64,000 nucleotides of DNA from Actinacidiphila sp. DG2A-62. Lineage in GTDB: Bacteria > Actinomycetota > Actinomycetes > Streptomycetales > Streptomycetaceae. Numbering within the stretch: the stretch's first letter is position 1; the number at the start of each line of letters is the position of its first letter. A model generated the notes under the pieces. It was not told the DNA's origin. It was given only the letters and a program-made list of their open reading frames with translations, and did not search any database. The stretch lies in assembly GCF_035825295.1 (NCBI RefSeq), contig NZ_JAYMGI010000002.1:2334001-2398000 (forward strand), written 5' to 3'. The position numbers and the translations under genes were made by a program. Positions 52,802 through 62,302 of this stretch are shown here, one piece after another.

Positions 52802-53587
52802 TCACGCCCGCGGACACGGGCCGGCCTTCTCTGCTTCTGCGTCGGCGTCGCGGGACGAGGCGCGGGACGGCCCCGGGGACGGCTCCCGGGACGGCGTAGC
52901 GCCCGACGGTCCGCCGTCGCGCAGGAGTTCGTCGAACAGTTCGCGCGCGGCCACCAGAGCCCGGCGCAGTTCCTCGGTCGCGCCGCCGTCGGTGTCCGCG
53001 GCGGGGGCGGAGGCGCCGGAGCCGGAGCCGGGGGCGCGGTCGGAGCCGGCAACCGGGTCCGTGGCGGACGCGGTGGACGCGGCGGACGCGGCGGAGGTGT
53101 CACCGGTACGGGTGACCAGGTCGTGGGCCCTCCGGTAGCCCTGGAGCTGGTGCGGGTAGTGCACCGAGAGGGCGTCGGTGTGCTCGGGCGAGTCGGGAGC
53201 GGGGAAGCCGCGCTGGGCGGCGAGCTGTCCGATCAGCCGGTCGGCGTCGGCCACCGCGTCCGCGGGCCGGTCCACGAACCGCGCCTGCACCGCGTCCCAG
53301 CCGGCTTGCAGCCGCTGCCGGTCCTCGGCCGGGACCGGCCGCACCTCCAGCCTGCCGTACCGCTTGACGCGCTCGGCCAGCTCCCGGCGGGTCGCCTTCT
53401 CGTCACCGTCGTGGTGCGCGAGCGCCCGCTCGTACTCGGGGCCGAACCGGTGCTTGAGCCGCATCCCGCCGGGCCCGAATCCGGCCGGCCCGGTGCCGGC
53501 CCCGCCGTTCTTGAAGGTCACGGCCGCGATGACGGCGGCCACGACGACCACCACCACGACGACGGCGACCACCGCTGCTGTGGACAT
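52802..53587 (-). CDS. Hypothetical membrane-anchored protein
   Basis: 261 residues from the ATG at 53587, with GGGAGG upstream. One N-terminal membrane helix, VVAVVVVVVVVAAVIAAVTF, leaves the rest in the cytoplasm or outside. The conserved part is LKHRFGPEYERALAHHDGDE, RELAERVKRYGRLEVRPVPA, WDAVQARFVDRPADAVADAD, and HYPHQLQGYRRAHDLVTRTG, a family common in Streptomyces with no known role. A Ser/Ala/Gly linker and a Pro/Ser-rich C-terminus follow. Together with the related gene downstream it forms a small two-gene unit. Confidence 0.75.
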   Translation of the reverse strand: MSTAAVVAVVVVVVVVAAVIAAVTFKNGGAGTGPAGFGPGGMRLKHRFGPEYERALAHHDGDEKATRRELAERVKRYGRLEVRPVPAEDRQRLQAGWDAVQARFVDRPADAVADADRLIGQLAAQRGFPAPDSPEHTDALSVHYPHQLQGYRRAHDLVTRTGDTSAASAASTASATDPVAGSDRAPGSGSGASAPAADTDGGATEELRRALVAARELFDELLRDGGPSGATPSREPSPGPSRASSRDADAEAEKAGPCPRA

Positions 53588-53772
53588 GGGGTGCCTCCCC
53601 TTCCTCCGCGCGTTCCGCTTCCCCCGCTCGCCTTGCCGCCGCCCGGCACGGCAAACTCCCGCGCGGCGTACGGGAATCGGGCGCGTACGAGATCGCGCGG
53701 CGTGGGGATCGCGCGGCGTACGGGTTCGCGCCCACGGAGTCCCGCGGCCTAGCGGGATCGCGCGCGTGCGGA

Positions 53773-55837
53773 TCAGGCCGTGGTCGAGTCGGCGCGGACC
53801 GCGCCGGTCCGGCGGCGCTGCGGGCGGTCGGTGTCGCCGCCGCACAGCTCGGTGCTCAACTTGTTGACCAGCGCGGCCAGTTCGGAGTGCCGTGCGAGGT
53901 CGACGTCGCCGAGCAGCCCGGCCAGCACCTCGCGCCGGGCCTCGATCAGCCGACCGGCCAGCGCGTGCCCGGTCTCGGTGAGCACCAGCGGGTTGCCCTC
54001 GCGGCGGGCGTAGCCGCGGCGCTCCGCCTCGACGGCCGCTGCCTCGATGACGTCCGCGGGCACCGTGGTGCGCTCGGCGAGCTCGACCGGATCGGCCTCG
54101 CCGACCCGGGAGAGCTTCAACAGCAGCCAGCTGGTGGCCGGCTGGACGTCCGCCGCGGCCGGCCGGGTGATCCGGGTGTAGAGGTCGCGGCGCGCCTCCC
54201 GGCTGCCCAGCAGCGACAGGCAGCGCGCGATCTCGTCCAGCGAGGAGCGGTCCACCGGGTTCGCGCCGTACGTCTCGCTGGCGTCCGGCACCGTCACCGA
54301 GCCGCGCAGCGGCTGCTCCTTGAGGAACCACGCGGTGACGAACGCGACCGCCGCGACCGGCACCGCCCACAGGAACACCGTGGTGATCGACGACGAATAG
54401 GCGTGCAGGACCGGGTCCTTGACGGCCGCGGGCAGCCGGGAGACGGCCTTGGGGTCGGCCTGCAGCTGCGAGGGGTCGAAGCCGGGCGGCAGCGGCAGCC
54501 CGCGCAGCGCCGAACCCAGCTTCTCGGTCAGCTGGTTGGCGAAGATCGTGCCGAACACCGAGACACCGAAGGACGCGCCGATGGACCGGAAGAAGGTGGC
54601 GCCCGAGGTGGCCGCGCCCAGGTCCTCGTCAGCCGGCGGCGTTCTGCACCGCCAGCACCAGCACCTGCATGACCAGGCCGAGGCCCAGGCCGAACACCAG
54701 GAAGTAGAGGCTCATCAGCCAGGTCGGGGTGGACGGGTCGAGCTGGTGCAGCAGCACCAGGCCGCCCGCGGTCACCGCGGTGCCGAGGATCGGGAAGACC
54801 TTGTAGCGGCCGGTGCGGCTGACGATCTGGCCGGAGCCGGTGGACGACACCAGCATGCCGACGACCATCGGGATCATGTGCACGCCGGACATGGTCGGCG
54901 AGTAGCCGTGCACCACCTGCAGGAAGGTCGGCAGGTACGTCATCGCGCCGAACATCGCGAAGCCGATGACGAACGAGATCACCGAGCACAGCACGAAGGT
55001 GCGGCCGCGGAACAGCCGCGGCGGCAGGACCGGTTCCTGCGCCCGCCGTTCGATCACCACGAACGCGGCGATCAGCAGCACGCCGGCGACCGCCAGCGCG
55101 ATGATGCCGGGCGAGGACCACGCCCAGGTGGTGCCGCCGAGCGAGGTGACCAGCACCAGGCACGTCGCGGCGGCGGCGACCGTCACCATGCCGAGGTAGT
55201 CGATCCGGTGCGCGGTCCTGCGCACCGGGATGTGCAGCACCGCCGCGATCACCGCGAGCGCGATCACGCCGATCGGCAGGTTGATGTAGAACACCCAGCG
55301 CCAGGAGAGCTGTTCGGTGAACACCCCGCCCAGCAACGGCCCGAGCACGCTGCTGGCGCCGAACACCGCGCCGAACACGCCCTGGTAGCGGCCCCGGTCG
55401 CGCGGCGGCACGATGTCCCCGACGATCGCCATCGACAGCGCGATCAACCCGCCGCCGCCCAGGCCCTGCAACGCCCGGAAGGCGATCAACTCGCCCATGT
55501 TCTGGGCGATTCCGCACAGCGCGGACCCCACCAGGAAGATCACGATGACGGTCTGGAAGAGCCGCTTCCTGCCGTACATGTCGCCGAGCTTGCCCCACAG
55601 CGGGGTGGCCGCGGTGGAGGCCAGCAGGTAGGCGGTGACCACCCACGACAGGTGCTCGATGCCGCCCAGCTCGCTGACGATGGTGGGCAGGGCGGTGGCC
55701 ACGATGGTCTGGTCGAGCGCCGCCAGCAGCAGGCCGAGCGCGAGCGCGCCGATCGCGATGCGCACCGTGCGCTTGTCCTGTTGCGCGCCCGGCTCGGTGG
55801 CGGCCGGTCCCGCGGCGGTGCCGGTGTCCTGGGCCAT
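53773..55837 (-). pseudogene. MFS (EmrB/QacA) transporter fused to a MarR-like domain, frameshifted
   Basis: ATG at 55837 with GGAGGTG upstream. The first frame encodes 14-TM DHA2-type segments: LALGLLLAALDQTIVATALP (D-Q-T-I-V motif), GKLGDMYGRKRLFQTVIVIF (motif A) and SSVLGPLLGGVFTEQLSWRW. It stops at 54629-54631 after VLVLAVQNAAG. Dropping one base gives DEDLGAATSGATFFRSIG and the next frame to 53773. That part adds two last helices and a cytoplasmic MarR-like winged helix: TSWLLLKLSRVGEADPVELA, ERTTVPADVIEAAAVEAERR and LVLTETGHALAGRLIEARRE. Such fusions occur in actinobacterial pumps. The indel may be real or an assembly error. Confidence 0.8.
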
Positions 55838-56089
55838 GGAACGCACCTCCCGTCTGGTCCGGTGGGCGGTCGATGCCGGAGCGAACCGGCGTGATGTCGA
55901 CAATCGCCCCTTCATATTCCCATCATTTGTCCGGTTATCGCCTGTCCTGCGTCCCGACCCTTGAGGGGAGCGGCTGCGCGGTGGCAAGAGGTGTCGGCAT
56001 AATCACCTCGATCTGATGAAGGTGCGAACGCGCGCACGACGGGGGACGCGGACGCACGAGGGACGGGGACGACGGCGGGGAGGGACCCG

Positions 56090-57418
56090 ATGGCGCCGGA
56101 ACAGCCCGAGGAGCAGGAGCGGCCCGATACGCCGAACGGGTCCGCGCGGCCCCCCGCGGCGGCGTCCGCGGCGGAGACGGCGCCCGAGGCAGCGGCCCCC
56201 GCGGCGGAGACGGCGCCCGAGGCAGCGGCCCCCGCGGCGCTGCCGCCGACGCGGATCGTCCCCGGCAAACGGCCGTACGACCCCTTCGAGCCCTACCAGC
56301 CGTACGAGCCCTACGGCAGCGCGGAGGACGGCGGCGAGGTCCGCGCGGCCGAGCGCTCCGCCGCACGCGCCGCCGACCTGGCCGCGACCGAGGGATTCCA
56401 CCCGCTGCGCATCCGCCCCTACGTCGGCGAGCCCGACGAGCCGGAGGCGGCGCCGACGAGCGTGCGGTCCCTGCTGACGCCGGCGGGCGCGGCGGCGGAC
56501 GGGCAGGACGGCCCGGCCACCGCGGACCTCGGCCTGTTCGCGGAGCAGTACGCGGGCCGCGAGTACCCGCAGGGCCCGGCGGACGGCTCCCACGGCCGGT
56601 ACGGCGCGGGCGACGGCTACGACCGCGACGGCTACGACCGCGACGACCGCGAGTACGACGGCGACGGGTACGACAGCCACGGATACGCGGACGGGCAGGA
56701 CCCGGACGGCTGGACCGCGGCCCAGCGGGCCGCGGCCGCCGCGCACGGCCGGCACCGGCGGCGCAGACGCCGCATCGTGGTCGCCGCGGCGGCCGTCGCC
56801 GCGTCCGCGCTGGCCGCGGGCGCCGTGGCGGTCACCGGGCAGGTCATGGGCGACGAGCAGGACAGCACCGGCTACGCCCTGCCCGACACCGCCTCCGACA
56901 CCCCCGAGGTGACGCTGCCGGCCGACGCCGAGCCCGCCACGGCGACCACCGCGGCGCCCGTCACCGAGCGCGCCGTCCGCGCGCCGCGCACCGCCTCCCC
57001 GTCGCCCTCCGCGTCGACGGCGCCGGCCACCACCCCGCCGGCCTCCCCGACCCCCACCGGGTCGGCGACGGCCTCCGCGGGCCCGACGACCGCCACGCCC
57101 ACCGCCACCGGCTCGTCCGCCCCGCCCTCCTCGCCGTCGACGTCCACCTCGCCCGGCGACGGCGCGCAGCCGGCCGCCGGCGGCGTCCTCCGGCTCGGCG
57201 ACAGCGGCCCCGCCGTGGCCGACCTGCAGCGCCGCCTCACCCAGGTGTGGGTCTACGACGGCCCGATCGACGGGGTCTTCGACGAGCGGGTACGGCAGGC
57301 GGTGGCGACGTTCCAGGTCTGGTACTGGGTGAGCGACGCGCCGGACGGCAGCCACGACGGCGTGTACGGCCCCCACACGCGGGCGGTACTGGAACGGCAG
57401 ACGTCGGGGCGCCACTAG
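56090..57418 (+). CDS. Membrane protein with extracellular peptidoglycan-binding domain
   Basis: 442 residues; ATG after GGGAGGGAC. Residues 1-220 are cytoplasmic and low-complexity, including two copies of AETAPEAAAPA, PYDPFEPYQPYEPYG and DGYDRDGYDRDDREYDGDGY. A single helix RRRIVVAAAAVAASALAAGA spans the membrane. A long Ser/Thr/Pro stalk leads to a C-terminal PG_binding_1 domain, GVLRLGDSGPAVADLQRRLT followed by FQVWYWVSDAPDGSHDGVYG. It probably docks the protein to the cell wall. Neighbouring L,D-transpeptidases suggest a cell-wall role. Confidence 0.83.
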   Translation: MAPEQPEEQERPDTPNGSARPPAAASAAETAPEAAAPAAETAPEAAAPAALPPTRIVPGKRPYDPFEPYQPYEPYGSAEDGGEVRAAERSAARAADLAATEGFHPLRIRPYVGEPDEPEAAPTSVRSLLTPAGAAADGQDGPATADLGLFAEQYAGREYPQGPADGSHGRYGAGDGYDRDGYDRDDREYDGDGYDSHGYADGQDPDGWTAAQRAAAAAHGRHRRRRRRIVVAAAAVAASALAAGAVAVTGQVMGDEQDSTGYALPDTASDTPEVTLPADAEPATATTAAPVTERAVRAPRTASPSPSASTAPATTPPASPTPTGSATASAGPTTATPTATGSSAPPSSPSTSTSPGDGAQPAAGGVLRLGDSGPAVADLQRRLTQVWVYDGPIDGVFDERVRQAVATFQVWYWVSDAPDGSHDGVYGPHTRAVLERQTSGRH

Positions 57419-57744
57419 GGCGTGTCCCCTCGGATCACCGCGCCGACCGGATGAACCGGATGAACCGGATGAGGACGGCGGCGAGGTGGAGTGCGGCGAG
57501 GCAGGGCGGGGCAGAAGCTGGCGCTCCGCACGCCTTCGGCCGAGGTCCGCGCCGGCAGCGATGTCCCATCGGCGTCGGGGGCATCGACCGGAATCTCTCC
57601 GACCGCGCAGGCAACCCGGTCGGTGTGCACGCCAGTTGAGGTGGTGGAGGGGCCGAGGGGGCGGCCCGCACCGCCCGGGTCGCCGGGCGCGGTGCGGAGC
57701 AGGGCCCGCCGTGTCTTCTGCCATCCGGAGAAAGGCCCTGCGCC
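57419..57744. other. Spacer before the L,D-transpeptidase-like genes
   Basis: 326 bases without a supported gene. It begins with short ATGAACCGG repeats near 57449-57467. Short frames on both strands lack ribosome sites. Confidence 0.4.
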
Positions 57745-58545
57745 ATGCGCTTCACGAAACCCGCGGTGTCCGTCGCGGCGGCGGTCATCGCCTCGCTCGG
57801 ACTGACGGCCTACCACCAGCAGAGCCACCCGGACGCGTCCTCCGACGCCGGGTCCCGGCTCGCCGCCCAGGACGCCGCCGGCACGACGTCGGGCCCGGCC
57901 CGTGCCGCTTCCGCCGCGCTCGCGGAGAAGTCCGCCACCACCGCCCGGCCCGGCGTCCTGCCGCGGCTTCCGGGGCTCGGCCCCAAGACGCTGGCCGCCG
58001 TGCCGGCCGACGCCCGCCAGGTGGTGCTCGTCACCGGGACGGGCCGCGACTCCTCCACCTCGAAGGTGGTGCTCTACCAGCGCGTCGACGGCGGCTGGCG
58101 GCCCGGCGCGGTGTGGGCCGCGCACAACGCGGACAAGGGATGGACCGACCACCACGAAGCAGGCGACCTGCGCAGCCCGATCGGGGTCTTCGGCCTGTCC
58201 GACGCCGGCGGCCTGCTGGCAGACCCCGGCAGTCGACTGCCGTACGACCGGTCCGGGGCGTTCACCGTGAACGGCACCGGCTTCGACGGTGAATCGCTGG
58301 CCGGTTCCTTCGACTACGTCATAGCGATCAACTACAACCGGCAGCCCGGCACTTCGCCCCTGGACGGGACCCGGCCGCTCGGCGGCGCCCGCGGCGGAGG
58401 CATCTGGCTGCACGTCGACCACGGTGGCCCCACCCACGGGTGCGTCAGCATCTCCCGGACGCACATGAAGCAGCTTCTGCGCGCCCTCGATCCCGCGTCC
58501 CACCCCGTCGTCGTCATGGGCGACGCCGCTTCCCTCGCCCGCTGA
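57745..58545 (+). CDS. L,D-transpeptidase-like (YkuD-type) secreted protein
   Basis: 266 residues, ATG after GGAGAAAGGC. N-terminal signal or anchor is [18 protein letters not shown]. After an Ala-rich linker the catalytic domain carries [20 protein letters not shown] near residue 220: the HGCVSI core with the nucleophile Cys and upstream His of L,D-transpeptidases. [13 protein letters not shown] corresponds to the TPxGxF-like loop. The fold is the short bacterial YkuD type; it may cross-link or edit peptidoglycan, or act as a carboxypeptidase. The next gene is a second L,D-transpeptidase 23 bases away, so they form an operon. Confidence 0.83.
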   Translation: MRFTKPAVSVAAAVIASLGLTAYHQQSHPDASSDAGSRLAAQDAAGTTSGPARAASAALAEKSATTARPGVLPRLPGLGPKTLAAVPADARQVVLVTGTGRDSSTSKVVLYQRVDGGWRPGAVWAAHNADKGWTDHHEAGDLRSPIGVFGLSDAGGLLADPGSRLPYDRSGAFTVNGTGFDGESLAGSFDYVIAINYNRQPGTSPLDGTRPLGGARGGGIWLHVDHGGPTHGCVSISRTHMKQLLRALDPASHPVVVMGDAASLAR

Positions 58546-58568
58546 CGGCCCACGTACCAGGAGCACCC

Positions 58569-59777
58569 ATGTCGTCACGCCGCATTCTGCTCGTGTGCGC
58601 CCTCGTCGGCTCGGCGGTCCTCACCGCCTGCGGGACCCACGCGTCGTCGGCCGGCCCCGCGTCCTCGCCCGCCACCGCGTCCCAGGCCGGGTCGCACGCC
58701 GTCTCCTTCCACCTGACCACGGGCGCGACCGACGGCGACCGCCATGCCTTCGTCGGCACCGCGGGCGACGTCCACGTCTCCGGCGGAAGGCTCACCTCGG
58801 TCAGCCTCACCACCGCGGCCGGACGGCCCGTCACCGGCTCGGCGAGCGCCGACCGCTCCCGCTGGACCCCGGCGTCGCCGCTGGCCTACGACACCTCCTA
58901 CCGCCTCGTGGTCCACGCCGCCGACGCGGCGGGGCGGGTGAGAACACGCGACCTGTCGTTCACCACCATGAGCAAGGCCGAGCGCCTGATCGGCACCTTC
59001 ACCCCCGAGGACGGGTCGGTGGTCGGAGTGGGCATGCCCGTGTCGCTCACCTTCAACATGCCCGTCACCGACAAGAGGGCCGTCGAGGCCGCGGTGAAGG
59101 TCACCGACGACAGCGGCCAGCAGGTGGTGGGGCACTGGTTCGGCGACCAACGGCTCGACCTGCGCCCCCAGGAGTACTGGAAAGCCCACACACGCGTGAC
59201 GCTGACCTTGCGACTCGCCGGCGTCAAGGGCGCCGCGGGCGGCTGGGGCGTCCAGGACAAGCAGATCTCCTTCACCGTCGGTCGACGGCAGGTCTCCACG
59301 GTCGACGTCACCACCGACACCATGCGCGTGGTGCGCGACGGCAAGCTGCTGCGCACCATCCCCATCACCTCCGGCGCCCCGGGCCGCACCACCTACAACG
59401 GGCAGATGGTGATCTCGCAGAAACTGATCTCCACCGAAATGGACGGCGCCACGGTCGGATACGCCGGGCAGTACGACATTCCCGACGTGCCGCACGCCAT
59501 GCGCCTGTCGTCCTCCGGCACCTTCATCCACGGCAACTACTGGGCGCCGGACTCCGTCTTCGGCCACTCCGACGTCAGTCACGGCTGTGTCGGGCTCAAC
59601 GACGTGCGCGGTGGCGGCGACCCCGACCAGCCTGCCGCCTGGTTCTACGACAACTCGCTCGTGGGCGACGTCGTCGTGGTCGAGCACTCCCACGACCACA
59701 CGATCGCACCGGACAACGGTCTCAACGGCTGGAACATGGACTGGACCCAGTGGAAGAAGGGGTCGGCCCTCGGCTGA
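58569..59777 (+). CDS. L,D-transpeptidase with two Ig-like domains, lipoprotein (LdtMt2-like)
   Basis: 402 residues, ATG after AGGAGCACCC. Signal [20 protein letters not shown] has lipobox LTAC. Two immunoglobulin-like domains follow: [20 protein letters not shown], then [20 protein letters not shown] with NMPVTDK. The catalytic domain includes [20 protein letters not shown] and [14 protein letters not shown], the SHGCV motif with the nucleophile Cys. The C-terminal [14 protein letters not shown] subdomain is typical of actinobacterial class enzymes. It forms 3-3 cross-links in peptidoglycan and is the main target of carbapenems in this family. Confidence 0.92.
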   Translation: MSSRRILLVCALVGSAVLTACGTHASSAGPASSPATASQAGSHAVSFHLTTGATDGDRHAFVGTAGDVHVSGGRLTSVSLTTAAGRPVTGSASADRSRWTPASPLAYDTSYRLVVHAADAAGRVRTRDLSFTTMSKAERLIGTFTPEDGSVVGVGMPVSLTFNMPVTDKRAVEAAVKVTDDSGQQVVGHWFGDQRLDLRPQEYWKAHTRVTLTLRLAGVKGAAGGWGVQDKQISFTVGRRQVSTVDVTTDTMRVVRDGKLLRTIPITSGAPGRTTYNGQMVISQKLISTEMDGATVGYAGQYDIPDVPHAMRLSSSGTFIHGNYWAPDSVFGHSDVSHGCVGLNDVRGGGDPDQPAAWFYDNSLVGDVVVVEHSHDHTIAPDNGLNGWNMDWTQWKKGSALG

Positions 59778-59851
59778 GCCGGCGGGGACCGGTCGATCGC
59801 GCCGGGGGCAGCCGAGAGCCGGGCGGCCGGGGGCTTTGGTTGACTAGGAGC

Positions 59852-60433
59852 GTGCCCCGAACTCCCGCGACGCCGCCCGAACCGTTCGGCCTCGACCACT
59901 TCCAGCTGGTGCTGCTCCGGCGCATGGCCGACCACCAGCCCGACCTCGTCGACGACGCGCTGCGGGCGCTCGGCGCGACGCACACCGACCTGCGGGACGC
60001 CCACAAGCGGTGGCAGGCGCGGGTGCACTCGCGGACCTTCCCCGGCGGGGAGCGACGCTATCGGGTGGCTCTCGGAGCGCCGGAGTCCGTGGCCGAGCGC
60101 ACCATCGGGGATCTGCGGTGCAGGGTGCTGCGGTGGCCGCTGCGGCTGTGGCCGGAGCTGCGGTTCGAGGTCGTCTCGGCGGCGAGCGGCGGGGCGGTCT
60201 GGAACGAGTGGCTCGTGCGGGCGGAGGGGGTGGCGGCACCTGAGCTCCGGTCGGTCGCGGACCTGACGCCGTGGGCGGCCACCGTGGACGAGGTGGCCCG
60301 CGCGTTTCCGCCGGCCCAGGTGCTTCCGCCGGACGCGCCGAGCCGGGCGCGGCTGCGCATCGTCGACCCGCGGTCCGGCGCGCCCCTGGTCGCCCACTTC
60401 ACGTGGGGCCTCCTCCAGTACGTCACGTCCTAG
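59852..60433 (+). CDS. Hypothetical protein
   Basis: 193 residues, unrecognised. The GTG at 59852 follows TAGGAG closely, so initiation is a little uncertain. The protein is soluble, with a helical start ([20 protein letters not shown]) and a beta-rich middle ([40 protein letters not shown]) ending [12 protein letters not shown]. No catalytic motif, signal or membrane segment. It is monocistronic and follows the L,D-transpeptidase gene. Confidence 0.6.
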   Translation: MPRTPATPPEPFGLDHFQLVLLRRMADHQPDLVDDALRALGATHTDLRDAHKRWQARVHSRTFPGGERRYRVALGAPESVAERTIGDLRCRVLRWPLRLWPELRFEVVSAASGGAVWNEWLVRAEGVAAPELRSVADLTPWAATVDEVARAFPPAQVLPPDAPSRARLRIVDPRSGAPLVAHFTWGLLQYVTS

Positions 60434-60802
60434 CGCCGGCCCGGCCCGGGCGGCGCCTCGTTGTCCGCCCGCCCTCCCGCTCCTCCGCTCCCCTGCTCTC
60501 CCGTTCGCTCTCCCGCTCGCTCTCCCGTCCCCTCCCCCGCTCTCCCCGGAGCTTCGCCCGTGGAGGGTGGGCGAGTGAAGAACGGGTGAACGCTGCCGGC
60601 GCGACTGGCGTGACCCGGAAAACTTTTGTACCGTGAGGGAACAAAGTGGTTCCGCCCGCTCACCCTGACCGGCGGGCGGGACCACCGCGTACCCCCGCCC
60701 GCCGCGCAGGCGCACGCCGACCGCGACGCGGCCGACGCCGACCGCAGGCGCCGGGCCGAAGCAGCCGCCGGGCCCGCGCCGGCGCCACGTACGAGGAGCC
60801 AC
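60434..60802. other. Pyrimidine-rich spacer before the HAD phosphatase gene
   Basis: About 370 bases. From 60470 to 60560 the plus strand is nearly all C and T with CTCTCCCG units. At 60622-60653 lies a lower-GC block with ACTTTTGT...ACAAAGT and GGAAC-N6-GTTCC dyads, a possible promoter or operator for the phosphatase gene. Confidence 0.4.
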
Positions 60803-61474
60803 ATGCCCGTCCCCCTCCAGCTCCAGGCGAAAGCCGTACTGCTCGACATGGACGGCACCCTCGTCAACAGCGACGCGGTCGTCGAGCGCTGCTGGCGCCG
60901 CTGGGCCGTCCGCCAGGGGCTGGACCCCGCCGAGGTGCTGAAGGTGGTGCACGGCCGCCAGGGCCACGCCACGATGGCCGCGCTGCTCCCGGACCGCCCG
61001 ATGGCGGTCAACTACGCCGAGAACGCGGTGATGCTCGCCGAGGAGACCGCGGACACCGAGGGCGTCGTGCCGGTCCCGGGCGCCCCCGCGTTCCTCGCGG
61101 CGCTGGAGCGCGCCGGCGCGCCCTTCGCGCTGGTGACGTCAGCGACCGAGGAGCTGGCCCGGGCCCGGATGGGCGCGACCGCGCTGCCGCTGCCGCCGGT
61201 GCTGGTGACCGCCGAGTGCGTGAGCGCGAGCAAGCCGGACCCGGAGGGCTTCCTCAAGGGCGCCGCGGAGCTGGGCTTCGCGCCGGAGGACTGCGTGGTG
61301 TTCGAGGACGCCGAGGTCGGCATCGCCGCCGCGAAGGCCGCGGGGATGCGCGTGGTCGGCATCGGCCCGCGGGCCGGCGCGCACGCCCCCACCGCGCACG
61401 TGCCGGACCTGACCGCCGTACGGGTCGAGGCCGCCGCGGACGGCGGCCTCGTGATCACCGCCGACGCCGGCTGA
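60803..61474 (+). CDS. HAD-family sugar/polyol phosphatase
   Basis: 223 residues; ATG preceded by GAGGAGCC. HAD motifs in order: I VLLDMDGTLVNSD (two catalytic Asp), II FALVTSATEE, III SASKPDPEGF (Lys) and IV VVFEDAEVGIAAAK. The cap between motifs I and II is the helical C1 type, as in glycerol-3-phosphatase and 2-deoxyglucose-6-phosphatase, which it most resembles. Cytoplasmic. The substrate is a small sugar or polyol phosphate. It is convergent with the GDT1-type gene, 15 bases apart. Confidence 0.87.
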   Translation: MPVPLQLQAKAVLLDMDGTLVNSDAVVERCWRRWAVRQGLDPAEVLKVVHGRQGHATMAALLPDRPMAVNYAENAVMLAEETADTEGVVPVPGAPAFLAALERAGAPFALVTSATEELARARMGATALPLPPVLVTAECVSASKPDPEGFLKGAAELGFAPEDCVVFEDAEVGIAAAKAAGMRVVGIGPRAGAHAPTAHVPDLTAVRVEAAADGGLVITADAG

Positions 61475-61489
61475 GTCCGGGCGCTCCCG

Positions 61490-62071
61490 TCACCCCGCCG
61501 CCGCCTCGTACAGGCTGAACCCGGCCAGGACGATCATCGCCGCCGCCGCGACCTTCGTGATCAGCCCCAGCGGCACCCGCTTCATCAGCATCCGGCCGCC
61601 GAACACGCCCAGCGCGCCCACCGCCCACAGGCCCAGCACCGCGCCGATGCCGACCGACAGCGGGCTGTCGTAGCGGGCCGCGAGGTTCGCGGTCATGATC
61701 TGCGTGAGGTCGCCGAACTCCGCGACCAGGATCAGCGTGAAGCCGGTGCCGAACACCTTCCAGAAGGTCTGGTCGGCCGGCTCCGGCACGTCCTCGTCCT
61801 CCTCGCCGTGCGACCGCAGCAGCATCACCGCGCCGCCCAGGAAGAGCACGCCGACGATGCCCTGGAGCAGCCGGTGCGGCAGCAGCGTGAGCAGGCTGCC
61901 CGCGGCGATGGCGAGCGCCACGTGGACGACGAAGGCTGCGGCGACGCCGCAGAAGACGTACGAGGCGCGGTAGCGGGTGCCGAGGACGAGGCCGGCCAGC
62001 GCGGTCTTGTCGGGGAGTTCGGCCAGGAAGATCACGCCGAAGACGACGGCGACGACGGTGGGGCTGAGCAC
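61490..62071 (-). CDS. GDT1/TMEM165 (UPF0016) family Mn2+/Ca2+ transporter
   Basis: 193 residues, six membrane helices. The two family signatures are FLAELPDKTALAG near residue 15 and LVAEFGDLTQIMTANLAARY near residue 115, variants of E-x-G-D-K/R-T that form the cation site. An acidic loop EEDEDVPEPADQ separates the two halves. The family exports Mn2+ in bacteria. The long 5' leader contains a yybP-ykoY-type riboswitch, which senses Mn2+, in keeping with that role. The start at 62071 (GTG) lies about 90 bases after the aptamer. Confidence 0.9.
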   Translation of the reverse strand: MLSPTVVAVVFGVIFLAELPDKTALAGLVLGTRYRASYVFCGVAAAFVVHVALAIAAGSLLTLLPHRLLQGIVGVLFLGGAVMLLRSHGEEDEDVPEPADQTFWKVFGTGFTLILVAEFGDLTQIMTANLAARYDSPLSVGIGAVLGLWAVGALGVFGGRMLMKRVPLGLITKVAAAAMIVLAGFSLYEAAAG

Positions 62072-62163
62072 GGGACGGTTTCCTCATCGGTCGGGCCGCC
62101 GGGCCGGGGAACCGTCGCTCCTCGCGAGTCGGGGGTCGCCTCGGCACGGCAGCGTGGAACGCT

Positions 62164-62286
62164 GCGGCCGAAGGTCTCGCTGGCGGGCGCCGCGCGGCGC
62201 TCCCGCCCCCGGGCGCCGGCCCGGCACGCCCCGTGAGGGCGGCCCGGCAGTATGTCGACGGTCCGGCGAAGAGCTACTCCCCTTCT
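62164..62286 (-). promoter_or_regulatory. yybP-ykoY (Mn2+) riboswitch
   Basis: On the minus strand the leader begins AGAAGGGGAGTAGCTCTTCG, contains GTCGACATACTGCCGGG and ends GCGAGACCTTCGGCC. These are the conserved first loop, internal loop and closing segments of the yybP-ykoY family. It sits upstream of a Mn2+-exporter-type gene, the usual target, so manganese should raise expression. Confidence 0.85.
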
Positions 62287-62296
62287 GCTGCCCGCC

Positions 62297-62302
62297 AGTC
62301 TA
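62297..62302 (-). promoter_or_regulatory. -10 box of the riboswitch transcript
   Basis: TAGACT lies about ten bases before the first conserved aptamer bases. No clear -35 box is seen. It overlaps the stop codon of the upstream TetR gene. Confidence 0.5.
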
